This document shows, in pieces, positions 9,797 to 19,200 of a stretch of DNA of 64,000 nt. The stretch's first letter is position 1. Every line of letters begins with the position of its first letter. The notes under the pieces are model-generated. The model worked only from the letters and a program-made list of their open reading frames with translations, had not been told where the DNA came from and searched no databases. Source of the DNA: Clostridiales bacterium Firm_11 (GTDB lineage Bacteria; Bacillota; Clostridia; Christensenellales; Aristaeellaceae); NCBI GenBank assembly GCA_001604105.1, contig LVAQ01000014.1, positions 62,001 to 126,000 of the forward strand. The letters run 5' to 3'. The translations under genes and the position numbers were made by a program.

Positions 9797-9813
9797 TTTA
9801 CATAGTTTTTACG
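9797..9813 (+). promoter_or_regulatory. PhoP-box-like direct repeat upstream of pstS
   Basis: TTTACA (9797-9802) and TTTACG (9808-9813), again with an 11-base period, oriented toward the binding-protein gene at 9886. A weak -10 (TAACAA, 9831-9836) lies 17 bases after the second hexamer. Confidence 0.7.
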
Positions 9814-9885
9814 TTGCCGGCATTGTGTGTTAACAATCCGGTTGTATGCTATGCATGAACCAAATGAAAGGAAGGAAGATTCAAC

Positions 9886-10728
9886 ATGAAGAAAGTTATG
9901 GGCATTCTTTTAACCATCGCCCTCGGGCTGGGCATCGTAGGCGGCGCGCTGGCCGCTAGCGAGATTACCGTCGTAAGCCGTGAGGCCGGCAGCGGTACGC
10001 GTGGTGCATTTGTAGAGTTGACTGGCGTGGAAGCCAAGGACGCCGATGGCAAGAAAGTCGACATGACCTATGAAGACGCCATCATCCAGAACGGCACCGC
10101 GCAAGTGATCACGACAGTTGAAGGCGACGAGAACGCAATTGGATATATTTCTCTGGGCTCCCTGGGCGACACCGTGAAGGCGGTTACCGTCGGCGGTGTG
10201 GAAGCGACCCCTGAGAATGTGAAGAACGGATCCTACAGCGTTGCCCGCCCCTTCAACATTGCGGTGAAGGAAGGCGTTAGCGAAACCGCCCTGGACTTCA
10301 TCGCATGGGTGCTCAGCGCCGAAGGCCAGCAGATCGTACTTGGCAACAAATACGTTGAGCTGGATGCAGTTGAGTATACCGCCGCGCCTGTGGCTGGCAA
10401 AATCGTCATCGGTGGCAGCTCCTCCGTGGGCCCGCTGATGGAGAAGCTTACCGAAGCCTACAAGGCCATCAATGCGGATGTCGAAATCGAAGTGCAGGTT
10501 AGCGACAGCACCACCGGTATGCAGGGCGCCATCGATGGCACCTTTGATATCGGCATGGCCAGCCGCGAGCTCAAGGGAAGCGAACTGGAAGCTGGCCTGA
10601 TTCCCACGGTTATCGCGATGGACGGAATCGCCGTGATCGTGAACACCGCCAATGCGATTGAGAACCTCGAGGTGGAGCAGATCCGCCAGATCTTCACCGG
10701 CGAAGTGACCGAGTGGGATGCCCTCTAA
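9886..10728 (+). CDS. pstS: PstS-like phosphate-binding protein with circularly permuted domain order
   Basis: A 280-residue exported binding protein. A signal peptide with cleavage near AALA-type GALAAS (about residue 23) has no lipobox cysteine. The mature part starts with VVSREAGSGTRGAF, the phosphate-binding loop that normally lies in the middle of PstS. It continues through GYISLGSLG and AEGQQIV, then GKIVIGGSSSVGPLMEKL (about 165-182), which is normally the N-terminus, and ends at QIRQIFTGEVTEWDAL, which normally leads into SREAGSGT. The order is thus a circular permutation of ordinary PstS, with each segment present once. Ribosome binding site, signal peptide and terminator flank it, so it is not a fragment. 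Phosphate as ligand is inferred from the neighbouring pst genes and PhoP box. Confidence 0.88.
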   Translation: MKKVMGILLTIALGLGIVGGALAASEITVVSREAGSGTRGAFVELTGVEAKDADGKKVDMTYEDAIIQNGTAQVITTVEGDENAIGYISLGSLGDTVKAVTVGGVEATPENVKNGSYSVARPFNIAVKEGVSETALDFIAWVLSAEGQQIVLGNKYVELDAVEYTAAPVAGKIVIGGSSSVGPLMEKLTEAYKAINADVEIEVQVSDSTTGMQGAIDGTFDIGMASRELKGSELEAGLIPTVIAMDGIAVIVNTANAIENLEVEQIRQIFTGEVTEWDAL

Positions 10729-10760
10729 GCATAAAGGACAGTAACCTTAGTCCATAAGCG

Positions 10761-10797
10761 CAAACCGCCCTGAAAGCATTGCTTTTAGGGCGGTTTG
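10761..10797 (+). terminator. Terminator after pstS
   Basis: A 17-base stem (CAAACCGCCCTGAAAGC with one G-T pair) around a three-base loop, about 30 bases after the pstS stop. T-run is short. It may also serve the converging lysine transporter operon. The bases between here and 10955 hold nothing recognisable. Confidence 0.75.
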
Positions 10798-10954
10798 CTG
10801 TGTGCGATCCACACGGGATGTCCGTTGTTGTTTACGGGAGCATCACACGGCGAGAAGCATCAGTATGGAACCGGAATGACTGTACGCATAGCATTGATAA
10901 GCGGTGAACAAGGCACCGCAGTTTCGCTGGATGGATACAGCGCCAGGGCACCTT

Positions 10955-11698
10955 CTAGCGATCCAGCACGCGGCTGAGAAACTCGCGTGTTCTTGCTTGT
11001 TTCGGCTTGGTGAATATTTCACTGGGAGCGCCGTCTTCCGCAATCAAGCCCTGATCCATGAAGATAACTCGATTGCACACATCTCTGGCAAAGCTCATTT
11101 CATGGGTCACAATCAGCATGGTAAGCCCGCCGGTAGCCAAGTCACGCATGACGGAAAGCACCTCGCCTACCATTTCAGGGTCAAGGGCACTGGTAGGCTC
11201 GTCAAAGAGCAACACTTCTGGATCCATTGCCAGCGCGCGCGCAATCGCTACGCGTTGCTTCTGACCGCCGGAAAGCTGCGCAGGGCGGGCGTTCTGGTAA
11301 GGCGCCATGCCAACTTTATCCAGATAGAAGATGGATTTAGCGGTCGCTGTTTTACGATCACGCTTGAGCACTTTCATTTGCCCGCATACACAGTTTTCCA
11401 GCACAGTCATATTGCTGAACAGGTTAAAGCTCTGAAATACCATCCCAACCTTGGATTGATATTCTGCACGCCGCCAGCCGCTCTCGGCATCCTTACCATG
11501 GAACAGGATTTGGCCGCCGCTGGGTTCTTCCAGAAAGTTGATGCACCGCAGCAGCGTGCTTTTTCCGGAGCCGCTGGCGCCGATGATGCAGGTTACATCC
11601 CCCGCGGCAATGTCAAAGGAAATATCGCTTAAGACTTCCTGTGTGCCAAAGCGTTTGTTGAGATGGCTGATGGTAAGCACGGTCTGTTTTTCCTGCAT
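10955..11698 (-). CDS. Polar amino-acid ABC transporter ATP-binding protein (predicted lysine importer)
   Basis: A 247-residue ABC ATPase of the GlnQ/ArtP/HisP type: Walker [10 protein letters not shown] (about 37-45), signature LSGGQKQR, Walker [15 protein letters not shown], and H-loop [11 protein letters not shown]. Third gene of a binding protein-permease-ATPase operon on the minus strand, three bases after the permease stop. Family membership alone says polar amino acid; lysine is inferred from the riboswitch at the head of the operon. Confidence 0.93.
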   Translation of the reverse strand: MQEKQTVLTISHLNKRFGTQEVLSDISFDIAAGDVTCIIGASGSGKSTLLRCINFLEEPSGGQILFHGKDAESGWRRAEYQSKVGMVFQSFNLFSNMTVLENCVCGQMKVLKRDRKTATAKSIFYLDKVGMAPYQNARPAQLSGGQKQRVAIARALAMDPEVLLFDEPTSALDPEMVGEVLSVMRDLATGGLTMLIVTHEMSFARDVCNRVIFMDQGLIAEDGAPSEIFTKPKQARTREFLSRVLDR

Positions 11699-11701
11699 GA
11701 T

Positions 11702-12496
11702 TCAGCCCTCCCTGTTTTCCGGATGGATGGTGATGGCACTTTGGCTGTCGGTTTGTGATCCCAAGATGGTGTAAGTCGCTTTGCCATCCATCTTCCGTTC
11801 TATCAGTCGAAGGATGCGCGTAACAGTAAAGGTGAGTATCAGATAGATGACAGCGGTAATGGCAAACACTTCAAAATAACGAAGGTATGCGCCTGCTGCT
11901 GATTTGCTCATAAAGAACAGCTCACTGACGGCGATCACGTTCAGCACGCTTGAATCTTTAATGTTGACAACAAACTCATTGCCGATGGAAGGCATGATGT
12001 TGCGCACTGCCTGTGGAAGCACCACATTGAGCATGCTTTGCCAGTGTGTCATGCCAATGGCTTGCGCGGCTTCCTTCTGCCCCTTATCCACACTGATGAT
12101 GCCACCGCGGATGATCTCGGCCATGTACGCGCCCGTGTTGATGGAAACAATGAAAATCGCCACGACGGGCACGGGCGTACCGCGGCCGATCAAACCAGCC
12201 TGCATGGCGCCGTAGTAGATAACCATTGCCTGTACGATCATCGGGGTGCCGCGAAACACTTCAATATAAATGTTCAGCAGTACATTGAGTATATTCTTCA
12301 GCACTTTGTAGGGCAGCGGCGTGCGCCGTGTGGTGGGAATGGTGCGAAGCGTGGCTACCAGAAGACCAATCAGGAAGCCGATCACCGTTCCTGTAAGCGA
12401 GATTAGCAACGTCATGCCCGTCCCCAACAGGAACAGGTTGCCGTATTTTTCGAGCAGGAAGCCTACCCAGCCAAAGAAGGTCGATGGCAACTGCAT
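11702..12496 (-). CDS. Polar amino-acid ABC transporter permease (predicted lysine importer)
   Basis: A 264-residue permease of the HisM/GlnP family with five or so membrane segments. It has the typical motif EVFRGTPMIVQAM (near 88-100) and the EAA loop KEAAQAIGMTHWQSMLNVVLPQA (near 145-165, here in part). It probably forms a homodimer, as the operon encodes only one permease. The 35-residue C-terminal tail after the last membrane segment is hydrophilic and unassigned. Confidence 0.93.
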   Translation of the reverse strand: MQLPSTFFGWVGFLLEKYGNLFLLGTGMTLLISLTGTVIGFLIGLLVATLRTIPTTRRTPLPYKVLKNILNVLLNIYIEVFRGTPMIVQAMVIYYGAMQAGLIGRGTPVPVVAIFIVSINTGAYMAEIIRGGIISVDKGQKEAAQAIGMTHWQSMLNVVLPQAVRNIMPSIGNEFVVNIKDSSVLNVIAVSELFFMSKSAAGAYLRYFEVFAITAVIYLILTFTVTRILRLIERKMDGKATYTILGSQTDSQSAITIHPENREG

Positions 12497-12572
12497 GGTG
12501 ATTCCTCCCTAAACAACGATAGGGGAACGCGACCCATAGCGAGTGCGCGTTCCCCGAGAAACCGTATTGAGA

Positions 12573-13379
12573 TTACTGCGCCAGTGGCTGGCGGCTGATT
12601 GCATCGCTCATCAGTTGATCACGCGCATCCTGCGTAATGCCTGCAAGCACCGCATTGATGGGATCAACCAAATCACTTCCCTTGTTCAGGCCGATGGATA
12701 TGAGCGTATCTTCCAGCGATACGTCAAATCCATTATCAGCTTCAAAAGCAATGAAAGTAAGCTCGGGGTTTGCGGCGGTATCGGCCAATGCGCCGGGGCG
12801 CTCTGCAATGTAGCCGTCGATTGCACCGCTGCGCAGCGCGACGATCATGGCTGGGAAGGTATCCATCGCGGGCAGTTTGTTGACATCGGGGATCTGGTCA
12901 ATAACGTCATAATGCGTGGTGTTGAGCTGTGCGGTGATGGCAGCGCCGCTGAAATCCGCCAACGAAGTTGCGTTCGCGAACGCGCCATCTTTTTGCACGA
13001 CCACGACCATATCCACCAAATAGTAGGCGTCGGTGAAATCCAGCGTCGCTTTACGCTCCTGTGTGGGGCTCATGCCCGCGATGATCGCATCAATCACGCC
13101 GCTGGTGACGGAGGGCGGCAGCCCGTCCCATTCGGTTTTGACGATCACCAGTTCTTTCCCAAGGCCATCGGCAATGGCTTTGGCAATTTGTACATCGTAG
13201 CCATCCGCGTAGCCAGCGCCGCCCTCAATGGGCACGGTGTATTCGCTTGGCTCTGCCTGGGTCCAGTTATACGGCGCGTAAGCGCATTCCATACCAACGC
13301 GCAGGGTGCCTTCTGCAAACGCAGCTGTGCCAGTGAGCAGCATAGCCAGGGCAAGCAGGATGGAAAGGGTCTTTTTCAT
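12573..13379 (-). CDS. Amino-acid ABC transporter substrate-binding protein (predicted lysine-binding)
   Basis: A 268-residue family-3 solute-binding protein. The signal peptide (about 1-22, ending AAFA) lacks a lipobox cysteine, so it is predicted to be released by signal peptidase I, not lipid-anchored. The mature part begins LRVGMECAYAPYNW, the usual family-3 start, and contains GYDVQIAKAIADGLG and PTQERKATLDFTDAYY. It is the first gene after the lysine riboswitch (13418-13650), which is the sole evidence for lysine over other amino acids. Confidence 0.92.
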   Translation of the reverse strand: MKKTLSILLALAMLLTGTAAFAEGTLRVGMECAYAPYNWTQAEPSEYTVPIEGGAGYADGYDVQIAKAIADGLGKELVIVKTEWDGLPPSVTSGVIDAIIAGMSPTQERKATLDFTDAYYLVDMVVVVQKDGAFANATSLADFSGAAITAQLNTTHYDVIDQIPDVNKLPAMDTFPAMIVALRSGAIDGYIAERPGALADTAANPELTFIAFEADNGFDVSLEDTLISIGLNKGSDLVDPINAVLAGITQDARDQLMSDAISRQPLAQ

Positions 13380-13417
13380 GTGGATTTGCCTCCTCTTGCG
13401 ATCGTTCAGGGGGATAG

Positions 13418-13650
13418 AAAAAAGCGAAAGCTTGCGCCTTCGCTGATTCTATCTTCTTTCATCCAGAAGCAGAATGTTTTGAATAGCGCTCCACGGCTTG
13501 TACCGTGACAGTCGGCGGGATGTTCTCCCTACCGTCCAGTGCCAAGCCGCTTCGCGCAGGCTTCCACTTCGGCGATTGACCCTTTTACCTACGTTCTTCG
13601 TCCGCGAAGGACTCCCGTGGGTTACTCCTGTCAAACGCTCCTCTATTCAG
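13418..13650 (-). ncRNA. Lysine riboswitch (L box) with intrinsic terminator
   Basis: Read on minus, 13649-13481 fits the lysine aptamer: GAATAGAGGAGCG at the 5' side of P1, then GACAGGAGTA, AAAGGGTC, CGCCGAAG, GGCTTGGCACTGG, GGGAGAACATCCC, CTGTCACGGTA, and the closing TGGAGCGCTATTC. These blocks occur in the order known for lysC-type L boxes. The expression platform ends in a hairpin AGCGAAGGCGC/AAGCTTTCGCT followed by six T (13444-13418). By analogy with known L boxes, lysine binding should favour the terminator and switch the transporter off. The first gene starts at 13379. Confidence 0.92.
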
Positions 13651-13681
13651 CCAAATGATATGCCATCTGACCACTGCTATC

Positions 13682-13709
13682 ATTGTACGGGATAAAGCTG
13701 TCAAGTCAA
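13682..13709 (-). promoter_or_regulatory. Predicted promoter of the lysine riboswitch transcript
   Basis: TTGACT (13709-13704) and TACAAT (13687-13682) with a 16-base spacer, placing the transcript start just before the aptamer P1 stem. Confidence 0.6.
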
Positions 13710-13816
13710 TAGCGCGGGAATAAAAAACATGCAAAGTACATGGATTGTACGGTTGCGCAAGGCGAAAAGCTACAAGTAATGCTGTCCCTCTGGCAAGGGC
13801 TTACCTAAGGCGCATT

Positions 13817-15973
13817 TTACGCCTTGGGCGGCAGCATGGTCAGCGCAATCCGCTGCTTCTTGATATCGACTTCAACCACCCAAACCTTGACAACATCGCC
13901 CACTTTCAGCGCTTCGCTGGGGTGCTTGATGAATCGTGTGGAGATACGGCTGATGTGTACCAGTCCATCCTGATGCACGCCGATATCCACGAAGGCGCCG
14001 AAGTCAATCACGTTGCGCACGGTGCCCATAAGCTCCATGCCGGGCATGATATCTTTGATATCCAGTACATCCGTACGAAGAATGGGCTTGGGGAGATCAT
14101 CGCGGGGGTCTCGCCCCGGCTTTTGCAGCTCACGCAGGATATCTCTGAGGGTGGGCTCGCCAATGGACAATTCTGCCGCAAGGGTTTTGATGCCTTTGGC
14201 GTTCGCGCGCGTTTGTAGATCGGCAAGCTTGCCCGCGCGCACATCCGAAAGCGCAAAACCCAGCGCGTCCAGGATTGCTTTTGCGGCATCGTAGCTTTCA
14301 GGATGAACCGACGTTGCATCCAGCACGTTGCTGCTATCCGCCACGCGGATGAAGCCCGCGCACTGCTCAAAGGCTTTGGGGCCAAGTTTAGGCACTTTCT
14401 TTAAGGCGGCGCGGGTTTTAATACCGTTCTCTTCGCGGTAGGCAATGATATTCTTTGCCAGCGCCGGACCGATACCCGCCACATAGGAAAGCAACGCGGC
14501 GGAGGCCGTGCTCACTTCCACACCTACGCTGTTTACACAGCCTTCCACAACGCCCCTGAGCGCCTCGCCAAGCTCGCTCTCTTTAAGATCGTGCTGGTAT
14601 TGCCCAACCCCGATGGCTTTGGGATCGATTTTCACCAGCTCTGCCAATGGATCCTGCATGCGGCGGGCGATGCTCACCGCACTGCGCAGGGAAACATCAT
14701 ATTGCGGAAATTCCTCGGCAGCCAGTTTGCTTGCGGAATAAACGGACGCGCCGGCTTCGCTGACAATCATATAAGCTGCGCCTTCCGGGAGTTCCGGTAT
14801 CAGGGCTGCGATAAACTGCTCCGCCTCGCGGGATGCCGTGCCGTTGCCAATGGCGATTGCCGTTACGCCGAACTTTCTGCACAGCGCCAGCACCTCGGTT
14901 TTAGCGCGCGCCTTGGCTGCGTCCTGCCCGGGCAGTGTGAAGTGCCCAACGCCAGTGGCCAGTACCTTGCCATACGCATCTACTACCGCCAGTTTGCAGC
15001 CCGTGCGGAACCCGGGATCCACACCTAAAGTAACGCGGCCTTTCACGGGCGGCGCCATGAGTAACTGGTGCAGGTTTTTACGGAATACCTGCACGGCTGC
15101 GGCGCTGGCGCGGTCAGTCAGCTCTGAGCGTACTTCGCGCTCAATGCTCGGGCAAAGGAGCCTCTGCCAGGCGTCCTCGGCCGCCAGCCGAACTTGCTCG
15201 GTGGTTACGCTGCCTTCGCGTACGAATGCCCTCTCAAGCACAGTAACGCTGGCGGTATCATCCAAGATGGCGTTTACCTTCAAGAACCCTTCGCGTTCCC
15301 CGCGGTTGATGGCCAGGATGCGATGGCCGGGCAAGGTTCGCAGATCCTGCTTGAAATCATAATACATCGCGTAAACGCTGTCTTCCTGTTTGGCTTTGCC
15401 AGTTTGCATTACGCCACGCTGATTGGCCAGCGTACGCACTGCCTTGCGCACATCCGCATCGTCGCTCATCTGTTCTGCGATGATATCTCGTGCGCCGGCC
15501 AGCGCCTCATCCAATGTGGCAACGCCTTTTTCTTCGCTGATAAACGGCGCGGCAAGCTCCTCCAGCGTGCGCTGCTTCTCATTTTGCATTAGCAGCAACA
15601 GGGACAGCGGCTCCAGACCTTTTTCTTTTGCGATGGTAGCGCGTGTGCGCCGCTTGGGACGGTAAGGGCGGTAGATATCTTCCAACTCTGCAAGGGTTAC
15701 CGCGGCATCCAGCTTTGCGATCAGTTCGTCATTGAGCACGTCTTGATCCTGCAAACTGCCTTGAATCTCCATGCGGCGTTTTTCCAAATTGCGCAGATAA
15801 GTAAGCCGTTCATACACCTCGCGCAAAACCTGATCATCCATGGAACCGGTCATTTCTTTGCGGTAGCGGGCTATGAAGGGGATGGTGTTTCCATCATCGA
15901 TCAACGCGATTACATTTTGGCAATGGATGGGTTGCAGGGAAAATTCTCTGCATAGGATGCTTGACATATCCAT
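13817..15973 (-). CDS. tex: Tex family S1 RNA-binding protein
   Basis: A protein of about 718 residues, the normal Tex length. Layout: N-terminal Tex helical region with GNTIPFIARYRKEMTG (about 30-45), a YqgF/RuvC-like domain beginning VTLGVDPGFRTGCKLAVVD (about 315), a helix-hairpin-helix region (YVAGIGPALAKNI), and a C-terminal S1 domain (about 640-715: GMELMGTVRNVIDFGAFVDIG). Tex proteins bind RNA/DNA and act in transcription-related processes; the exact role is unsettled. An upstream in-frame ATG exists at 16087, but homologues start near MDMSSILC, so I place the start at 15973, preceded by AAAGGAAC. Confidence 0.94.
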   Translation of the reverse strand: MDMSSILCREFSLQPIHCQNVIALIDDGNTIPFIARYRKEMTGSMDDQVLREVYERLTYLRNLEKRRMEIQGSLQDQDVLNDELIAKLDAAVTLAELEDIYRPYRPKRRTRATIAKEKGLEPLSLLLLMQNEKQRTLEELAAPFISEEKGVATLDEALAGARDIIAEQMSDDADVRKAVRTLANQRGVMQTGKAKQEDSVYAMYYDFKQDLRTLPGHRILAINRGEREGFLKVNAILDDTASVTVLERAFVREGSVTTEQVRLAAEDAWQRLLCPSIEREVRSELTDRASAAAVQVFRKNLHQLLMAPPVKGRVTLGVDPGFRTGCKLAVVDAYGKVLATGVGHFTLPGQDAAKARAKTEVLALCRKFGVTAIAIGNGTASREAEQFIAALIPELPEGAAYMIVSEAGASVYSASKLAAEEFPQYDVSLRSAVSIARRMQDPLAELVKIDPKAIGVGQYQHDLKESELGEALRGVVEGCVNSVGVEVSTASAALLSYVAGIGPALAKNIIAYREENGIKTRAALKKVPKLGPKAFEQCAGFIRVADSSNVLDATSVHPESYDAAKAILDALGFALSDVRAGKLADLQTRANAKGIKTLAAELSIGEPTLRDILRELQKPGRDPRDDLPKPILRTDVLDIKDIMPGMELMGTVRNVIDFGAFVDIGVHQDGLVHISRISTRFIKHPSEALKVGDVVKVWVVEVDIKKQRIALTMLPPKA

Positions 15974-16036
15974 ATAAGCGTGATGTTCCTTTCCCATTTG
16001 GCAAATTGCTGTGCAGCCTGTGTTGGCACGCCAACG

Positions 16037-16045
16037 ATTATACCA
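16037..16045 (-). promoter_or_regulatory. Extended -10 element upstream of tex
   Basis: TGGTATAAT on minus, about 65 bases before the chosen tex start, which supports excluding the longer ORF start at 16087. Confidence 0.5.
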
Positions 16046-16136
16046 TGCCGCGGCGGAGGGGAGCAAATGATATTCGGATGCGATCATGGCGGTTTGGTTA
16101 TGATTTCACGATGATTGTTCTTCCTCTGTTCAGCAG

Positions 16137-16166
16137 TTGAAAGCGTTTCAAAATGGATGCTATAAT
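16137..16166 (+). promoter_or_regulatory. Predicted promoter of gltBD
   Basis: TTGAAA (16137-16142), an 18-base spacer and TATAAT (16161-16166) preceded by TGC, giving an extended -10. It lies about 85 bases before the gltB start and inside the longer open frame, so the upstream in-frame ATG at 16137 cannot be the start. Confidence 0.75.
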
Positions 16167-16253
16167 ACAAACACGCTCGGGAACGAGTCTATTTTTGTAA
16201 CGAGCGTCATTTTACCGCCTTTTCCCACGGATGCGGAGCGGAGGACGATGGCT

Positions 16254-19200
16254 ATGAAGGATCAAGGTTTGCCTCGACAGCAAGGGCTCTACTCTCCAGA
16301 ATATGAGCATGACGCATGCGGCATCGGCATGCTGGCAAATATTAAAGGGGTGCGCTCGCATGCTGTACTAAAAGATGCCATACAGGCGCTGGTACATTTG
16401 TCCCATCGCGGCGGCACCGGCGCGGAGCCGGATACCGGCGATGGCGCCGGCCTGCTTACGCAGATCCCCGATGCGTTTTTTCGTAAGGTGTGCCCGCTGG
16501 AAGGGATGGTATTGCCCGCGCCCGGCGCCTATGGCGTAGGCATGCTTTTCTTGTCCAACGATGCCAAGCGCCGTGCCGCAGTGGAGAAAGTTTTTGTAGA
16601 TACGGTCGCAGAGCACGGGCAAACCTTTATCGGCTGGCGCACTGTGCCTACGAATCCTTCTACACTGGGCAAAACAGCGCTTGCCTGTATGCCGGTCATC
16701 CGGCAGGCATTTATACAAAAAAGCGCGGACATTGTGGACGATCTGGCTTTTGAGCGCAGGCTCTACCTCATTCGCAAGGTGGCGGAGAAACGGCTGCGCT
16801 ATGCCGAGGGCGCGCAATCCGGCGATTTTTATGTTGCAAGCCTGAGTTGCCGCACCATCGTTTACAAGGGGATGCTGCTGGCCAAGCAGGTTGCCGAGCT
16901 GTTTCTGGATCTCAGCGACCTTGACTATACCACGGCCATCGCGCTGGTACACAGCCGCTACTCAACCAACACCTTCCCAAGCTGGGAACGTGCGCACCCA
17001 AACCGCTACACCATCCACAATGGCGAAATCAACACCATTCTGGGCAACCAAAAACGGATGAATGCCCGCCAGGGGCATATCCATACCGATATCTTCGGGG
17101 CGAATGTGCAGAATGTATTCCCGATTGTCAATGAAGATGGCAGCGACAGCGCCATGTTTGACAACGCGCTGGAGTTCCTGTTGCTTTCCGGCCGCAGCCT
17201 CGCGCATTCCGCCATGATGATGATTCCGGAACCTTGGGAGAAGAACAAGACCCTGACGCCCGATTTGCGCGCGTTCTATGAGTTTCACAGCCATGTGATG
17301 GACGCTTGGGACGGCCCCGCCGCCATGGGTGTGACCAATGGCGTGCAGGCACTCGCCATGCTGGATCGCAATGGCCTGCGCCCCGCGCGCTACTGCATCA
17401 CGACGGATGATATGCTCATCCTGGCTAGTGAGACGGGCGTGCTGGACATCCCGCCGGAGAAAATCGTCTGCAAAGATCGCCTTCGCCCCGGACGCATGCT
17501 GCTGGTGGATACCGAAGCAGGGCGGGTAATCAGCGATGCGGAGATCAAAAGCGGAATGGCGGCTACCTACCCGTATGCGGATTGGATCAAGCAATATCAG
17601 CTGAGCATCGATGCGCTGCCGGAACCAGCGCAGGCAACACCCGCGCTGGATGCACCGCTTTGGCAGCTGCAAAAGAACTTCGGCTATACGCACGAGCAGG
17701 TGCAGGACGTAATTATTCCCATGGCGGATAAGGGCGTTGAGCCTACCGGCTCCATGGGCGCGGATGTGCCGCTGGCGGTGCTATCGGAGCGCCCGCAGTT
17801 GCTGTACGACTATTTCCATCAGCTCTTTGCGCAGGTCACCAACCCGCCGATTGATGCGATCCGTGAGGAGATTGTCACATCCACGCGCGTTTATATCGGC
17901 TCGGAAGGGAATCTGCTGGCACCATCGCCCGCCAGTTGTCGACAGCTTAAGCTCATGGGTCCGCTGATGACGGATGCAGAGATGGCAAAAATCAAAGCAC
18001 TGGATCAGGAAGGGTTCAAGACCTGTGTGCTGTCGCTTCTGTACCCAGTAAACGAAGGCAGCAAAGGGCTTGAGCGTGCTATGCAGCGCATCTGCGACGA
18101 GTTGGATCAGCAGTTTAATGACGGTTGCTCTGTGATCATCCTGTCGGATCGTGGGGTGAATGCACAGTATGCTGCGGTTCCGGCTTTGCTGGCGGTATCC
18201 GGCGTGCAGGCGCACACCATACGCCGTAACATTCGTACGCAGCTGAGCATCCTGCTGGAAAGCGGCGAACCCAGCGAAGTACATCATTTTGCGCTGCTGG
18301 TAGGGTACGGTTGCACCGCGATCAACCCCTACCTTGCGCTGGCAACGGTTGCGGACGCTGTAACCCGTGGCAAAATCGAGGGTCAAACCATACAGGAAGC
18401 GCAGGCGCATTACAACAAAGCTGCCGTCAAAGGAATTGTGAAGGTGATGTCCAAAATGGGCATCTCCACAGTGCAGAGCTATCGCGGCGCGCAGATATTT
18501 GAAGCCGTGGGGCTCAGCCGTGCGTTGATTGACGCGTATTTCCCCGAGACGGTATCGCCGCTGGGCGGAATTGGGCTGGAAGGCATCGCCAAAGAGAACG
18601 CGGCTCGGCATGAGGCGGCATATTTTGACGCTTTGGGCGAAGAGACGCTGGATTCGGGCAGTGTAATGCAATGGCGCAAGGGCGAAGAGTATCATATGTA
18701 CAATCCCGAAACCATCCATTGGCTGCAACAGGCATGCTGGACAGATGATTACAGCGTGTTTAAGCAATACTCCAACAGCCTTGACCATGGCAAGGACAAA
18801 GCAACCATTCGAAGCCTGCTGGATTTTGTGCCCGCAAACGAACCTGTGCCCATCGATGAGGTGGAAAGCGTTGCGTCGATTTGCAAACGCTTCAAGACCG
18901 GCGCCATGAGTTACGGCAGTCTGAGCCAGGAGGCGCACGAGTGCATGGCGATTGCCATGAACCGTATCGGCGGCAAGAGCAACAGCGGCGAAGGCGGCGA
19001 AGATGAAGAACGTTATGAAGATGCGCCCAATGGCGACAGCAAGTGCAGCGCCATCAAGCAGGTGGCCAGCGGTCGCTTTGGGGTGACCAGCAACTACCTT
19101 GTGCATGCGCAGGAACTGCAAATCAAAATGGCGCAGGGCGCGAAACCCGGCGAGGGCGGGCAATTGCCCGGTCCGAAGGTATACCCGTGGATCGCGAAAA

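Noticed and set aside
13481..13650. T-box leader as an alternative to a lysine riboswitch
   Set aside because: No T-box consensus (GGGTGG...CC tRNA-binding bulge) is seen, whereas the L-box blocks occur in order.
13498..13695. A short plus-strand ORF in the lysine riboswitch region
   Set aside because: No ribosome binding site, and the DNA is explained by the aptamer on the other strand.
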